DNA of 64,000 nucleotides from Actinoplanes utahensis (GTDB lineage: Bacteria; Actinomycetota; Actinomycetes; Mycobacteriales; Micromonosporaceae): contig NZ_BOMZ01000017.1 of the NCBI RefSeq assembly GCF_016862455.1, forward strand, positions 1 through 64,000, read 5' to 3'. The notes below the pieces were generated by a model. That model did not search any database, was not told the origin of the DNA, and saw only the letters and a program-made list of their open reading frames with translations. Shown here in pieces: positions 27,175 through 35,393 of this stretch (position 1 is its first letter; each line of letters opens with the position of its first letter). The position numbers and the translations under genes were made by a program.

Positions 27175-27626
27175 GACGGCGCAGTGTCTCCGGCGGAGAT
27201 CTCGACACGCTCACGGCGGAGCACGCGGTGGCGCCGGACGTTCCGGCGCCGCCGCGGCTGCAGACCGAGTTCACCTTCCAGCTCCCGCGCGGGTACGTCG
27301 ACGAGGACGGCGGCGTGCACCGGGACGGCACCATGCGGCTGGCCACCGCTCGCGACGAGCTCGCGCCGCTGATCGACTTGCGGGTCAAACAGAACCCCGC
27401 GTACCTGTCGGTGGTCCTGCTCAGCCTGGTCGTCACCCGGATCGGCACGATCACCACGATCCGGGCCGAGACGATCGAGCGGCTGTTCGCCTCCGACCTG
27501 GCCTTCCTGCAGGACCTGTACCGGCGGATCAACGCGGAGGGGCACACCCTCGCCGAGGTGACCTGCCCGCACTGCGACAACTCCTTCGACGTCGACCTGG
27601 CCGGCAGCCGCCTGGGGGAATCGTGA
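27171..27626 (+). CDS. eCIS tail assembly protein with CxxC motif
   Basis: 151 aa from the ATG at 27171 (overlaps the tube stop). The N-terminal 40 residues are variable, then FTFQLPRGYVDEDGGVHRDG, MRLATARDELAPLIDLRVKQ and YLSVVLLSLVVTRIGTI, ending with CPHCDNSFDVDL (near 132-143), half of a zinc knuckle. Proteins of this type follow the tube gene in actinobacterial and cyanobacterial injection loci. By position it corresponds to a phage tail assembly chaperone, an inference. It overlaps the next small gene by 4 bp. Confidence 0.75.
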   Translation: MRRRSVSGGDLDTLTAEHAVAPDVPAPPRLQTEFTFQLPRGYVDEDGGVHRDGTMRLATARDELAPLIDLRVKQNPAYLSVVLLSLVVTRIGTITTIRAETIERLFASDLAFLQDLYRRINAEGHTLAEVTCPHCDNSFDVDLAGSRLGES

Positions 27627-27781
27627 CGTACGGGGCCGACCGGCTCCACGAGGAGGTCGCGTACGTCGCCTACCACTTCCACTGGCCCCGCCCCGAGATC
27701 CTCGACCTCCCGCACGCCGAACGGGTCCGCTGGGTCGACGAGATCGCACGGATCAACACCAGGATGAACGAGGTTCGATAG
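27623..27781 (+). CDS. DUF6760-like 52-aa protein
   Basis: A short gene, GTG at 27623 (overlapping the previous stop) to TAG at 27781. The product begins TYGADRLHEEVAYVAYHFHW, continues PRPEILDLPHAERVRWVDEI and ends in a short charged helix. The HFHWP..EILDL pattern and trailing helix match small DUF6760 proteins found between tube and baseplate genes in actinobacterial eCIS loci. Its overlap with the 151-aa gene resembles the two overlapping tail-assembly-chaperone genes of phages (gpG/gpT), though no slippery frameshift site was seen. The function is unknown. Confidence 0.75.
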   Translation: MTYGADRLHEEVAYVAYHFHWPRPEILDLPHAERVRWVDEIARINTRMNEVR

Positions 27782-27785
27782 CACC

Positions 27786-30700
27786 ATGGCGGTATGGGAC
27801 AGGCTGCGGCGCCGCGGGCCGCGGACCGAGCCCGCCGAACCCGGGCCGGCACCCGCGGCCACCGGTCCGGCGGACGCCGATCCCGGACGGTCAGCCCGCG
27901 CCGCCCGCGATCCCGGCTGGGCGTCCCTGCCCCCGATCCGGCCCGTCCTGGCGGCCCGGCAGGTCGGCCTGCTCAGCGACGGCGACCGGTTCAGCGCGGG
28001 TCTCAGCACAAGACGAGACCCTTCCTTCCGTACGCCGTACGAACCGCGCCGTGACCCCGCGGCACCGGCCGGTGTCATCGGCGACCTGCTCCGTCCCGCA
28101 CCCGCAACCCGGCCGCCGTCGTCGGCCGCCCCCGCCCCGGCCTCGACAGCCGCACGGCATCCACAGAGCGCCCCGGGGGATGCTCCGGCCCCGCGACGAG
28201 CCCCGGCCGACGCCTCGCTCGTGCAGCGTGCCCCGGCCGAGGGCGCCCGGCTGCACGCCGCCGCCGGCGCGGAACCGGGGGAGTCCCGGTCCGGCTCGCC
28301 GGATCCGGCGACAGTGGCAGGATCCCGTTCCGCACGGGCCGCCGTGCCGGTACAGGCCACGGCGCGGAACCGGTCGCTGGTGTCCGCGCGACCGCCCGAA
28401 CCGGTTCGGCGGCTGCCCGCGCGGCCCAGGTCGGCGGCGCCCCGCCCTTCCGTGCCGAGGCTGCCGGTCGCGAGGGCTGCCGGTTCCGAGGACGGCGGAT
28501 CCGGCGGGGCCGATCGAGGCGGCCCGGCTTCCGGTGCGGGCCTGGCCTCCGGTACGGGCCTCGCCTCCGGTACGGGCCAGGCCTCCGGTACGGGTCATGC
28601 CTCCGCTACGGGCGCCGGAGAAACGGGACGGCAGGCCGCGCGGCTGAACCGTCCGGCACAGCGCCAGAACGCCGGGCAACCGGCCGGGGCCGAGTCGCCG
28701 ACCACGGCACGGCCTGAGCGTCGGGCGGAACCGGTCGTGCAGCGCGCGGTCGACATGCCGGAACGTCAGGTCGAACCGCTCGTGCAGCGTGCGGTCGACA
28801 CGCCGGAACGTCAGGCGCATCCGCTCGCGCAGAGCGCGGTCGACATGCCGCAACGTCGGGTCGAACCGCTCGTGCAGCGGGCGGCCGACATGTCGATGTC
28901 GCGGCCGGTGGATCCGTCGTCTGTGGACAGCGGCAGGGCTCCGGCGCGGCGGGCACGTCCCGTGGGCCTCGGCGAGCCGCTCGAGGGAGCGCCGCCGACC
29001 GCGCGGTTCGGTTCGGCCGCACCGGACGGTGGAACGTTCCGTCCTGCCGGGCCGGAGACGCGGCGATCCAGCGGACCGGTGAATCCGCCGGCCCGGAACA
29101 CACCGGGTGCCGTCCCCGGGGCGACAGCCGGGCCTCCCTCGAGGGCCGGCTCACCACCCACCAACTCGACGGGTTCCGGATCGCGGGAACCGGTGCGGCC
29201 CGGAACACCGAACCCGACGTCTCCCCCGACCGGCGGCCCGAAGCCGCCCGCGGCGCGGACCGCCCGGCCGGGCGCGCCCGGATCCCCGGCGACTCCCGGT
29301 GACAAGGCCCCGGCCGGCGGGGAGGAAACTCGTGGCCCGGTGCCGCAGCCGTCGTCCGCCGATCGGGGCGCCGGCCGTGGGTCGGATCCGGTGCCGCCTT
29401 CCGCCGCCGGGCGGGATGACGCGCGCGGGCCCGGCCCTGTCATGCCAACGCTTTCCCCTGCCGGTCAGGGAGAGACCGGCGGCCCTGGCCAGGTTGTCGC
29501 GTGGTCCTCATCGGCCGAGCGAAGCCGGTCCGGCGGATCCGGTCCCGTTTCGCCGTCGTCCTCGTCCAGTTCGGGCGCGGCCGGGCTTGCGGGCGGCCGG
29601 GCGGGCTCGTCCTCGTCCGGCGGCCGTGTTGGACCCGAGGCGTCCGGGCAGATCGAACCGCCGTCGGCGACGGACCCAGGCGCGTCGCTGCCCATTCCGC
29701 CGGTGGTCGCCGCGCGGCCGGTTCAGCGCAGCCCGATGGCGGGCCCGGCGGAATCACCGTCCGCAGTGGCCGGAACTGCCGGCTCCGGGCCGGGCGGGGC
29801 GTCCGGGGGTGACAGTGCCGTTGGTCCGGGAGCGTCCGCGGGCCGGCAGGAGCCGGGTGACGGTGGGCGGATGCCTGGCGTACGCCCGCGGGTCTCGCCG
29901 GACGCCGGCACGCCGCGCCGTGCCGGGCTCGGGGCCCCGCTCGCCGGGACGCCGTCGTCGATGTCGGATTCGCCGCCGGTAGGCCGGGCAGCCGGAGCCG
30001 CTGAAGGGGTGCGACCGGGCACGACGCCCGTGCAGCGTGCCAACGCACCGGTGCAGCGTGCCGGCGAATCTGTCCAGCGTGCCACCGCGCCGGCGCAGGC
30101 CCCGGCGTCTGTCTCGCCGGCCCTCGAGGCGGCTTCGCCGCAGGGCGTGGTGACGCCGCGTTCGGCTCCGTTCGTGCGGGACTCCGCGACTCCCGAACCG
30201 GGGATGCGGCCGGCGGGTGATGCGGCCTCGCCGAGCGAGCAGTCCCGTCGTGTGGTCACGCCTGTGCCGCTCGTTCGGCGGGCGGGTCTGCCGAGCTCGG
30301 CCGGATCCGGCGGGGTGCCGCCGGTACAGCGGTCCGTGGCCGATCCGGCACATGCCACGTCTGAGTCCGGCACGGGCCGCGGTGCTGCCGGGCGAGGCGA
30401 TATATCCGCATCTGGCCTCCTGGTGACCGGGCCGGGCCTGAGCAGTTCCTCCGGTTCGGCGGTGACCGATGCAGATCAGAGCGAATCCCCCGGTGCTCCG
30501 GTGCGGAGCGGTGGGCGTGGTGCTGCGGACCGGGGCGGTGGTTCCGGTGCTGCGCTGATGGGCGAGGGCCGGGACGGTGGCTCCGGCGCTGCGCGGCCAG
30601 GTGCCGGCAGGAGCGGTGGTTCCGGTGCTGCGCTGACGGGTGCGGGCCGGGGCGGTGGTTCCGGTGCGGGGACAGGTGGGCTGGTCGTTGCGAGGGCGGG

Positions 30701-31589
30701 TGCGGGCCGCGGTGGTTCGGACGGTGGCCCGGCGCTGGGCGGTACGCCTGCTTCCGCGGCCGGTGGTACTGCGCCGGGTTCGCGGCACGACGATGGGCCG
30801 GCCGTGGGCGGTGGTGCTGCGCCGGGTTCGGGGCACGGTGATGGATCGGCCGCGGCGGGCGGTGGTGTGACGGCGGGTTCGGGACGGGGCGCCGCGGAGG
30901 TGGCGCGGCCGGTGGTCCGGGCGGTGCCGGCGCGTACCGGAGCGGGACCGCGGGCGGCGGGTGGTGAAGGGACCGGGGATGCGGTTGCTCGGCGGCCGGC
31001 TCCGGTACGGCCGGCGCCGCCGCGTTCCGGTACGGCCGGACCGGCAGGGGGCGGCGCGGATCCGGTGCGCCCGCGTGCCGACCTGATTCAGCGGGCTGTT
31101 CCGGCCGACGGCTCGTCCGCCGGTGCGGGGAGTGCGGGCCGGCGTGCGGATTCCGTACCACAGCAGGGTTTTCGGAAGCCGGACCGACCTGCCGCCGGGC
31201 AGCCGCCGGTCGTGCGGCGTGCGCCGGAGCCGCCGGCGGGGAGTGGTTCCCCGGCGCCGGCGCAGCGGGCGGGTGGGTCACGGCCCGCGGCCCGTGGTGG
31301 CGCGTCGTCGACGGGGGCCCGCGGTTCCGGGGCGCCGTCCACGGCCCGGGAGGCGGCTGCGGCGCCGCCGGATCTGGACACGCTGTTCAACCGGCTGGAG
31401 CCGCGGCACGTCGACGCGCTGCTGAAGCGACTCGACGACCGCCAGCTGCACAAGTTGATCAAGCTGTTCCGGCGGGAGCATCTCGATGCGCTCGCGCACC
31501 GGCTGACCGATCCGGTTCAGCGTCTGCTGCGGGCCGAGATGCGCACCAGCCGGGAACGGTCCGGTCGGCTGCGGGACGGCTGGCGATGA
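27786..31589 (+). CDS. 1267-aa Pro/Gly/Ala-rich disordered protein with VQRA repeats and helical C-terminal domain
   Basis: The start ATG is 4 bp after the DUF6760 stop. The N-terminal 90 residues contain a fairly conserved stretch (GWASLPPIRPVLAARQVGLL, GDRFSAGL, FRTPYEPRRDP). Then about 1080 residues are low complexity: Gly/Ser/Ala/Pro with Arg, including near-identical units (PLVQRAVDTPERQ type, and GSGAALTGAGRGG type) and about ten VQRA/VQRS motifs. The last 75 residues are a regular charged helical domain (DTLFNRLEPRHVDALLKRLD, KLIKLFRREHLDALAHRL). There are no membrane helices. Its place between chaperone-like genes and the distal tube is that of a phage tape measure, but the composition is not the usual helical type. 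Tape measure, cargo scaffold or cargo adaptor are the options. Confidence 0.6.
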   Translation: MAVWDRLRRRGPRTEPAEPGPAPAATGPADADPGRSARAARDPGWASLPPIRPVLAARQVGLLSDGDRFSAGLSTRRDPSFRTPYEPRRDPAAPAGVIGDLLRPAPATRPPSSAAPAPASTAARHPQSAPGDAPAPRRAPADASLVQRAPAEGARLHAAAGAEPGESRSGSPDPATVAGSRSARAAVPVQATARNRSLVSARPPEPVRRLPARPRSAAPRPSVPRLPVARAAGSEDGGSGGADRGGPASGAGLASGTGLASGTGQASGTGHASATGAGETGRQAARLNRPAQRQNAGQPAGAESPTTARPERRAEPVVQRAVDMPERQVEPLVQRAVDTPERQAHPLAQSAVDMPQRRVEPLVQRAADMSMSRPVDPSSVDSGRAPARRARPVGLGEPLEGAPPTARFGSAAPDGGTFRPAGPETRRSSGPVNPPARNTPGAVPGATAGPPSRAGSPPTNSTGSGSREPVRPGTPNPTSPPTGGPKPPAARTARPGAPGSPATPGDKAPAGGEETRGPVPQPSSADRGAGRGSDPVPPSAAGRDDARGPGPVMPTLSPAGQGETGGPGQVVAWSSSAERSRSGGSGPVSPSSSSSSGAAGLAGGRAGSSSSGGRVGPEASGQIEPPSATDPGASLPIPPVVAARPVQRSPMAGPAESPSAVAGTAGSGPGGASGGDSAVGPGASAGRQEPGDGGRMPGVRPRVSPDAGTPRRAGLGAPLAGTPSSMSDSPPVGRAAGAAEGVRPGTTPVQRANAPVQRAGESVQRATAPAQAPASVSPALEAASPQGVVTPRSAPFVRDSATPEPGMRPAGDAASPSEQSRRVVTPVPLVRRAGLPSSAGSGGVPPVQRSVADPAHATSESGTGRGAAGRGDISASGLLVTGPGLSSSSGSAVTDADQSESPGAPVRSGGRGAADRGGGSGAALMGEGRDGGSGAARPGAGRSGGSGAALTGAGRGGGSGAGTGGLVVARAGAGRGGSDGGPALGGTPASAAGGTAPGSRHDDGPAVGGGAAPGSGHGDGSAAAGGGVTAGSGRGAAEVARPVVRAVPARTGAGPRAAGGEGTGDAVARRPAPVRPAPPRSGTAGPAGGGADPVRPRADLIQRAVPADGSSAGAGSAGRRADSVPQQGFRKPDRPAAGQPPVVRRAPEPPAGSGSPAPAQRAGGSRPAARGGASSTGARGSGAPSTAREAAAAPPDLDTLFNRLEPRHVDALLKRLDDRQLHKLIKLFRREHLDALAHRLTDPVQRLLRAEMRTSRERSGRLRDGWR

Positions 31590-31633
31590 CCGGTAGCCGT
31601 GAATGTGTCAGAGGTCCCGGCGGGAAGACCCCG

Positions 31634-31684
31634 GCTGGTCGTCAGCGCTGTCTCACGCCCGTGGAGACAGCACTGACGACCAGC
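31634..31684 (+). terminator. Long hairpin before the second tube gene, possible attenuator or mRNA-stability element
   Basis: Arms 31634-31654 and 31664-31684 pair over 21 positions with one mismatch (GCTGGTCGTCAG outer, GCTGTCTC inner) around a 9-base loop. It lies between the stop at 31589 and the ribosome site of the tube gene (GGAGG at 31692). It is the only large spacer (114 bp) in the structural operon. No T run follows, so it may be a partial terminator, or it may protect the 5' end of a processed mRNA. Confidence 0.65.
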
Positions 31685-31703
31685 AGGGTTCGGAGGAGTG
31701 GCA

Positions 31704-32129
31704 ATGAGTGATCCGGGGACCAGCGTCCACTTCCGGTTGCGGATCGACAGCATCGATCTGGGCGAGTGGAACTCCTGTGAGGGGCTGGGCATCCAGGTGG
31801 AGCTGGAGGAGCACCAGGAGGGCGGCAACAACGACTTCGTCTGGCAGCTGCCGTCTCGCCTGATCTACACCAATGTGACCCTGACCAGGCCGTTGACCGA
31901 CGACACGGCGAAGGTGTTCAAGTACCTGTCGAAGCTGCCGCAGCGGGTGCGCCGCGGCACCGCCGAGATCGCCGCGCTCAAACCGGACCGGTCGCTGCTG
32001 GTGCAGTGGGGGCTGGCCGATGTCGTGCTGGTGCGCTGGTCCGGGCCGAGTTTCGACCCGAGCCGGTCCGAGGTGGCCACGGAGAGCATCGAGCTCGCCT
32101 ATCACGGGTTCACCGAGGTGAGCGACTGA
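31704..32129 (+). CDS. Tail tube protein 2 / distal tube adaptor (gp19-like)
   Basis: 141 aa; the ATG at 31704 sits 7 bp after GGAGG, while a GTG at 31698 is too close. Sequence features are DPGTSVHFRLRIDSIDLGEW, GLGIQVELEEHQEGGNNDFV and the C-terminal strand ESIELAYHGFTEV, typical of the gp19-like tail tube family and distinct from tube 1. In eCIS particles a second tube-like protein makes the ring joining the tube to the spike hub. The stop shares its last base with the next ATG (TGATG), so it is coupled to the LysM hub protein. Confidence 0.88.
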   Translation: MSDPGTSVHFRLRIDSIDLGEWNSCEGLGIQVELEEHQEGGNNDFVWQLPSRLIYTNVTLTRPLTDDTAKVFKYLSKLPQRVRRGTAEIAALKPDRSLLVQWGLADVVLVRWSGPSFDPSRSEVATESIELAYHGFTEVSD

Positions 32130-32824
32130 TGGCCCGTACCGGGAAGGTGACCGCGGGCCTGCAGCTCTATCAACCGCCACCGGCCGGTGGGGATCAGCCG
32201 GGTGGGCCGGTCGGCGGGCCGATCCGGTTCATGTTCAACCCCAACGAGCTGTCGCTCAGCAAGTCGGCGAACTGGATTCCGCACGTGGTGCGGGCGGCGG
32301 AGGACGTCGGGGTGGCCGAGTTCAGCGGTTCCGGGCCGCGCACCCTGAGCCTCACCGTCTTCCTGGACGCCACCGACACCCACGACCGGTCCGTGCAGGA
32401 GCGGGTGGAGAAGCTGCTGACCTGCTGTGTGCCGACGAAGGCCAGCATCGCGGCGAAGGCGCCGTCGCCGCCGTGGGTGAAGTTCAGCTGGGGGCAGTTC
32501 CAGACGGTGTCCTTCTACTCGTACGTCAGTCAGATCGACGCGACGTACAAGCTGTTCGACCCGGACGGTACGCCGCTGCGGGCGACCTGCTCCCTGACTC
32601 TCACCGAGATCAGCGGGTCGACGCCGGGCCAGAACCCGACCTCCGGCGCGCTCACCGCGCAGCGGGTGCACCGGCTGGTCGCCGGCGACACCCTGGAGAT
32701 GCTCGCGTACCGGGAGTACGGCGATCCGACCGCCTGGCGTGTGATCGCGGAGGCCAACGACATCGACGATCCCGTGCGGCTGCGACCCGGCCGGCAGTTG
32801 CTGCTGCCCGCCGTGGAGGGATGA
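32129..32824 (+). CDS. LysM-domain baseplate hub protein (Pvc7/gp53-like)
   Basis: 231 aa. The N-terminal 170 residues carry IRFMFNPNELSLSKSANWIP and TLSLTVFLDATD, the region that clamps the tube and spike in related baseplates. The C-terminal LysM-like domain (about 175-231) reads RVHRLVAGDTLEMLAYREYG, WRVIAEANDIDDP and RPGRQLLLP. Here LysM is a structural module rather than a peptidoglycan binder, as in gp53 and Pvc7. The start overlaps the tube 2 stop (TGATG), and the spike gene begins 3 bp downstream. Confidence 0.9.
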   Translation: MARTGKVTAGLQLYQPPPAGGDQPGGPVGGPIRFMFNPNELSLSKSANWIPHVVRAAEDVGVAEFSGSGPRTLSLTVFLDATDTHDRSVQERVEKLLTCCVPTKASIAAKAPSPPWVKFSWGQFQTVSFYSYVSQIDATYKLFDPDGTPLRATCSLTLTEISGSTPGQNPTSGALTAQRVHRLVAGDTLEMLAYREYGDPTAWRVIAEANDIDDPVRLRPGRQLLLPAVEG

Positions 32825-32827
32825 GGC

Positions 32828-34606
32828 GTGGCGGGAGCCGGCACCGATCACGTCAACAACCTGCAGGTCGGTCTGCCGGGGCAGTTGCCGAGGAAGTGGG
32901 AGCGGCGGCTGGTCTCGGCCACCGTGGAGGACAGCAGCAACCTGGCGGCGGTGGCTGAGCTGCGGTTCCGGGACGAGCACGGGGTCTTCTACGGCGAGAA
33001 CACCGTGAAGATCGGGACGAAGGTGACGATCCGCGTACGCCGTGGGCGTACCGCCCCGATCCTGCTCTTCCAGGGCGAGATCGTCACCCTGGAGTCGCAG
33101 CACGACGGGCACGGCACGTTCTCGGTGGTCCGCGCGCTCGACCTGTCCCACCGGCTGATGCGCGGGCAGCGGGTCCGCGGCTTCGTCAAGCAGACGCCGA
33201 CGATGATCGCCCGGAAGCTGGCCGGCGCCGCGGGCCTGCCGATCGGGCGGATCGACTCGTTCACCAGGTCGTACGACATGGTCACCCAGCCGAACGTCAG
33301 CGACTGGGACTTCCTCAAGATGCTCGCCGTCGACAACGAGGCCGAAGTGCTGATGGTCGACGGGAAGTTCTGTTTCCGGGCCAGTGAACGGGCCGCCACC
33401 GCGCCGGGCGCCGGGCTGACCGCCGAGCAGAGCCCGAAAGTGGTCGAGGCGGGCAACAACGTGCTGTCGGTCCGCTCCACGGTGACCTCGGTCGGGCAGG
33501 TGCCGGCGGTGACCGTACGGGGATGGGACCCGGTCCGGAAGAAATCGATCAAGACACGGCTGCCGGTCACCGGCAGCACCGAACTGGACATCAGGACCAC
33601 GCCGCAGAAGGCGATCCAGGCGTTCGCCAAGGGCGGGGCGGGCCTGAACGTCTCCGATGTGCCGTACGAGACCGAGGCCGAGACCCGGGTGGTGGCGCAG
33701 GCCGTCGCGGCCGACGTGACGGCGGCGCTGGCCGAGCTGGAGGTCGGCGTGCGCGGCCGTCCCGAGCTGCGGGCCGGGGTGCCGATGTCGTTGCAGAAGG
33801 TCGGCCCGGAGTTCGACGGCAGATACACGATCACGTCGAGCCGGCACGTCTTCGCGCCGGGCGCGGTCTACGAGACCTGGGTGACGGTCAGCGGCCGCCA
33901 GGACCGGTCGGTCTACGGCCTGGCCGGTGGTTCGGCGGCGCCGGCCAGGCCGGTCCGGGTGCCCGGCATGGCGATCGGCATCGTCACCGACACCAAGGTG
34001 GACGCCGATCCGCGGCAGGCCGGGCGGGCGTCCAGGCGGAAGAACCAGGGCTGGGTACGGCTACGGTTCCCGTGGCTGACCGACGACGCCGAATACCAGA
34101 CCGATTGGGTACGGACCGTCCAGCTGGGCGGTGTCGGCGGAGGCGGCGTCTTCTGCCCGGAGATCAACGACGAGGTGCTGGTCGGCTTCGAGCAGGGTCT
34201 GCTGGACCGGCCGTACGTCATCGGCGGCCTCTACAACGGCAAGGACGACCCGTCGCCGCACCAGCCCGACCTGATCGACCGGACCACCGGCAAGGTGAAC
34301 CGGCGCTCGTTCGCCTCCCGCGCCGGCGACCGGGTCGAGCTGCTCGACGCCCGGCTCAACCCGAAGGGCATCCGGCTGGCCACCGCCAAGGACAAGCTCG
34401 TCGTCTTCCTGGACCGCGGCAACAAGAAGATCGTGGTGCACGCCGACGGCAAGATCGAGATCGACGCGACCGGCTCGATCGAGGTCCGTGGCACCGGCAT
34501 CACCCTGGACGCCGGGCGCGGTGACCTGACTCTCAAGGGCCGGCGGGTCGAGGTCGCCGGCGCGCTCGAGGCGAACATCCACGCGCCCATCGTGAAGCTG
34601 AACTGA
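32828..34606 (+). CDS. VgrG/Pvc8-like spike protein (gpD + gp5 OB-fold)
   Basis: 592 aa from a GTG at 32828. The N-terminal 350 residues are a gpD/gp27-like hub (ELRFRDEHGVFYGENTVKIG, TPTMIARKLAGAAGLPIGRI, SDWDFLKMLAVDNEAEVLMV). An OB-fold gp5/VgrG domain follows at about 380-470 (GWVRLRFPWLTDDAEYQTDW, GGGVFCPEINDEVLVGFEQG, GLYNGKDDP), then a beta-rich C-terminal needle of short repeats (KIEIDATGSIEVRGTGITLD). It trimerises to form the puncturing spike. There is no enzymatic extension. It lies directly before the PAAR-like tip gene, the standard order. Confidence 0.93.
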   Translation: MAGAGTDHVNNLQVGLPGQLPRKWERRLVSATVEDSSNLAAVAELRFRDEHGVFYGENTVKIGTKVTIRVRRGRTAPILLFQGEIVTLESQHDGHGTFSVVRALDLSHRLMRGQRVRGFVKQTPTMIARKLAGAAGLPIGRIDSFTRSYDMVTQPNVSDWDFLKMLAVDNEAEVLMVDGKFCFRASERAATAPGAGLTAEQSPKVVEAGNNVLSVRSTVTSVGQVPAVTVRGWDPVRKKSIKTRLPVTGSTELDIRTTPQKAIQAFAKGGAGLNVSDVPYETEAETRVVAQAVAADVTAALAELEVGVRGRPELRAGVPMSLQKVGPEFDGRYTITSSRHVFAPGAVYETWVTVSGRQDRSVYGLAGGSAAPARPVRVPGMAIGIVTDTKVDADPRQAGRASRRKNQGWVRLRFPWLTDDAEYQTDWVRTVQLGGVGGGGVFCPEINDEVLVGFEQGLLDRPYVIGGLYNGKDDPSPHQPDLIDRTTGKVNRRSFASRAGDRVELLDARLNPKGIRLATAKDKLVVFLDRGNKKIVVHADGKIEIDATGSIEVRGTGITLDAGRGDLTLKGRRVEVAGALEANIHAPIVKLN

Positions 34607-34618
34607 CGGGGGACTCCC

Positions 34619-34969
34619 ATGCCGCACCTGCCCGCCGCCCGCATCGGCGATCCGATCAGCGACCTGGCCGCCCCGATGGTGCCCGGGCCGCCCACCGGCG
34701 TGCTCGGCATGCCGGGAGCCGGCCTGCCCCCGGTGATGGGCGTGGCGTCCGTGCTCATCGCCGGCAAGCCGGCCGCGGTGGTCGGCACCGCCGCCGTCTG
34801 CACGCCGCACCACGCGCTCCTGGCCACCAACGTGGTCCGGCCGCCCACGCCGCCCCGGATCGGCGGGCAGGTGATGATCGGCGGATTCCCCGCGGCCCGC
34901 CAGTTCGACCAGGTGGTGTGCAACGCCCGGATCGTCGCCGGCGCGCCGACCGTCCTGATCGGAGGCTGA
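34619..34969 (+). CDS. PAAR-like spike tip protein
   Basis: 116 aa. Short PAAR-like repeats rich in Gly/Pro (PHLPAARIGDPISDLAAP, VASVLIAGKPAAVVGTAAVC, GQVMIGGFPAARQFDQVVCN, APTVLIGG) predict the small cone that caps the VgrG trimer. One His and two Cys (ARIGD, CTPHHA, VVCN) may coordinate the tip metal, as in other PAAR proteins. GGGGGA precedes the ATG. One base separates it from the gp25 gene. There is no toxin extension. Confidence 0.88.
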   Translation: MPHLPAARIGDPISDLAAPMVPGPPTGVLGMPGAGLPPVMGVASVLIAGKPAAVVGTAAVCTPHHALLATNVVRPPTPPRIGGQVMIGGFPAARQFDQVVCNARIVAGAPTVLIGG

Positions 34970-34970
34970 G

Positions 34971-35393
34971 GTGGCCGAACAGTTCATCGGCAACGGCTGG
35001 GCGTTCCCGCTGCGGGTCGACGCCACAGGCGGTATCGCGCTGGTCAGCCGGGAACGGGAGATCGCCGAGGCGATCCGGCTGATCCTGGCGACCGCGCCAG
35101 GCGAACGGCCGATGCGCCCGGAGTTCGGCTGCGGCGTGCACGAGTACGTCTTCGCGCCCGCCGACGAGAACACCGCCGGGCGGATCGCCTTCGAGGTGCG
35201 CCGGGCGCTGGACCGCTGGGAACCGCGGATCGACGTCACCGACGTCGTGGTCGGTTTCGACGACGAGGACGCCGGAGTCCTCTACATCGATGTGCGGTAC
35301 GCCATCCGCGGCACCAACGATCCGCGCAACCTGGTCTTCCCGTTCTACGTCATCCCGTCGCACGACGACGGCCCCGCAGAGAGCGCCGCCTGA
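34971..35393 (+). CDS. GPW/gp25 family baseplate wedge protein
   Basis: 140 aa from a GTG one base after the PAAR stop. It has the family pattern EIAEAIRLILATAPGERPMR, then PEFGCGVHEYVFAPADENTA, a helix (FEVRRALDRWEPRIDV), and a C-terminal strand pair. gp25 shares a fold with the baseplate end of the sheath and nucleates sheath assembly. Its stop overlaps the next start (TGATG). Confidence 0.93.
   Translation: MAEQFIGNGWAFPLRVDATGGIALVSREREIAEAIRLILATAPGERPMRPEFGCGVHEYVFAPADENTAGRIAFEVRRALDRWEPRIDVTDVVVGFDDEDAGVLYIDVRYAIRGTNDPRNLVFPFYVIPSHDDGPAESAA

Noticed and set aside
28500..31000. DNA repeats in the VQRA protein as a CRISPR or minisatellite
   Set aside because: Repeats are in-frame protein units of varying length, not constant repeats with unique spacers.
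32828..34606. Type VI secretion system based on the VgrG-like protein
   Set aside because: No TssJ/L/M membrane complex or ClpV is present, and the sheath, gpJ and gpI types are of the eCIS/phage-tail group.
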